The position numbers and the translations under genes are program-made. The notes beneath the pieces were generated by a model. It worked only from the letters and a program-made list of their open reading frames with translations, ran no database searches and was not told the origin of the DNA. From Pyrodictiaceae archaeon (GTDB lineage: Archaea; Thermoproteota; Thermoprotei_A; Sulfolobales; Pyrodictiaceae), in NCBI GenBank assembly GCA_026986935.1, contig JALSNP010000007.1, forward strand, positions 1 to 5,418: a DNA stretch of 5,418 nucleotides, written 5' to 3'. Shown one piece after another: positions 5,350 to 5,418 of this stretch. Every line of letters starts with the position of its first letter. Positions within the stretch are counted from its first letter, which is position 1.

Positions 5350-5418
5350 CTAATCTATGGTTGCTTGCTTCCCTATTACGAGCTCCTCTTGCGCCTCCCT
5401 TGCGGCCTTTAGTGCTTC
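5350..5418 (-). CDS. C-terminal end of an unidentified gene (start beyond right edge)
   Basis: Reading the minus strand from the right edge, 22 codons end in TAG at 5352-5350. The fragment runs EALKAAREAQEELVIGKQ and then ATID, a charged Ala/Glu-rich helix followed by a short tail, with codon choice like the neighbouring genes. It is too short to assign a family. It points the same way as metE and ends about 256 bases before it, so it is probably a separate transcription unit. An N-terminal MetE-domain partner, which often neighbours the core gene in Crenarchaeota, is possible but not shown. Confidence 0.45.
   Translation of the reverse strand, partial: EALKAAREAQEELVIGKQATID

Noticed and set aside
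5357..5418. Plus-strand frame starting ATG 5357 (MVACFPITSSS) reaching the right edge
   Set aside because: It is antisense to the minus-strand frame with better codon and residue content, is Ser/Ala/Cys-rich, and has no SD or TATA box.

Overview
The window looks like the chromosome of a hyperthermophilic crenarchaeon, most likely of the Desulfurococcales / Pyrodictiaceae type. The evidence is heavy use of AGG/AGA, ATA and CTA codons, purine-rich Shine-Dalgarno sites next to TTG and GTG starts, TATA boxes placed 30-45 bases ahead of genes, a split pyruvate:ferredoxin oxidoreductase beta subunit, and a single-domain archaeal methionine synthase. The lineage call is inference; no rRNA gene is present.

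Left edge (1-339, + strand): the last 112 codons of porB. It converges on a minus-strand block. The gap at 340-627 holds no intact gene, only a possible decayed reading frame and a T-rich stretch that may end the minus-strand transcript.

Centre (628-3587, - strand): a very tightly packed cassette. In transcription order it has a 33-residue hydrophobic small protein found by hand (3486-3587), a 358-residue signal-peptide protein with a C-terminal membrane anchor and nine N-glycosylation sequons (2413-3489), an ABC ATPase (1581-2411) and a seven-helix ABC-2-type permease (628-1584). Neighbours overlap by 4 bases (ATGA, TTGA) or lie 1 base apart, and a TATA box sits just ahead of the small gene. 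This reads as one ABC transport machine with an extracellular, probably glycosylated partner. Its substrate cannot be told from sequence.

Upstream of the cassette (3650-3883, - strand): a 77-residue secreted or membrane-tethered small protein with two cysteines and its own TATA box. Between its promoter and metE lie three copies of a short palindrome (CTAT-N3/4-ATAG), which look like an operator array.

Right (4084-5418, - strand): metE-type core methionine synthase with a complete zinc site, a TTG start, a strong SD and a TATA box. Upstream is about 250 bases without a gene. At the edge are the last 22 codons of an unidentified minus-strand gene.

The candidate for an undescribed system is the 628-3883 block: a secreted Cys-containing small protein, a mini membrane protein, a sequon-rich ectodomain and an ABC-2 exporter, with a repeated operator-like motif ahead of it.
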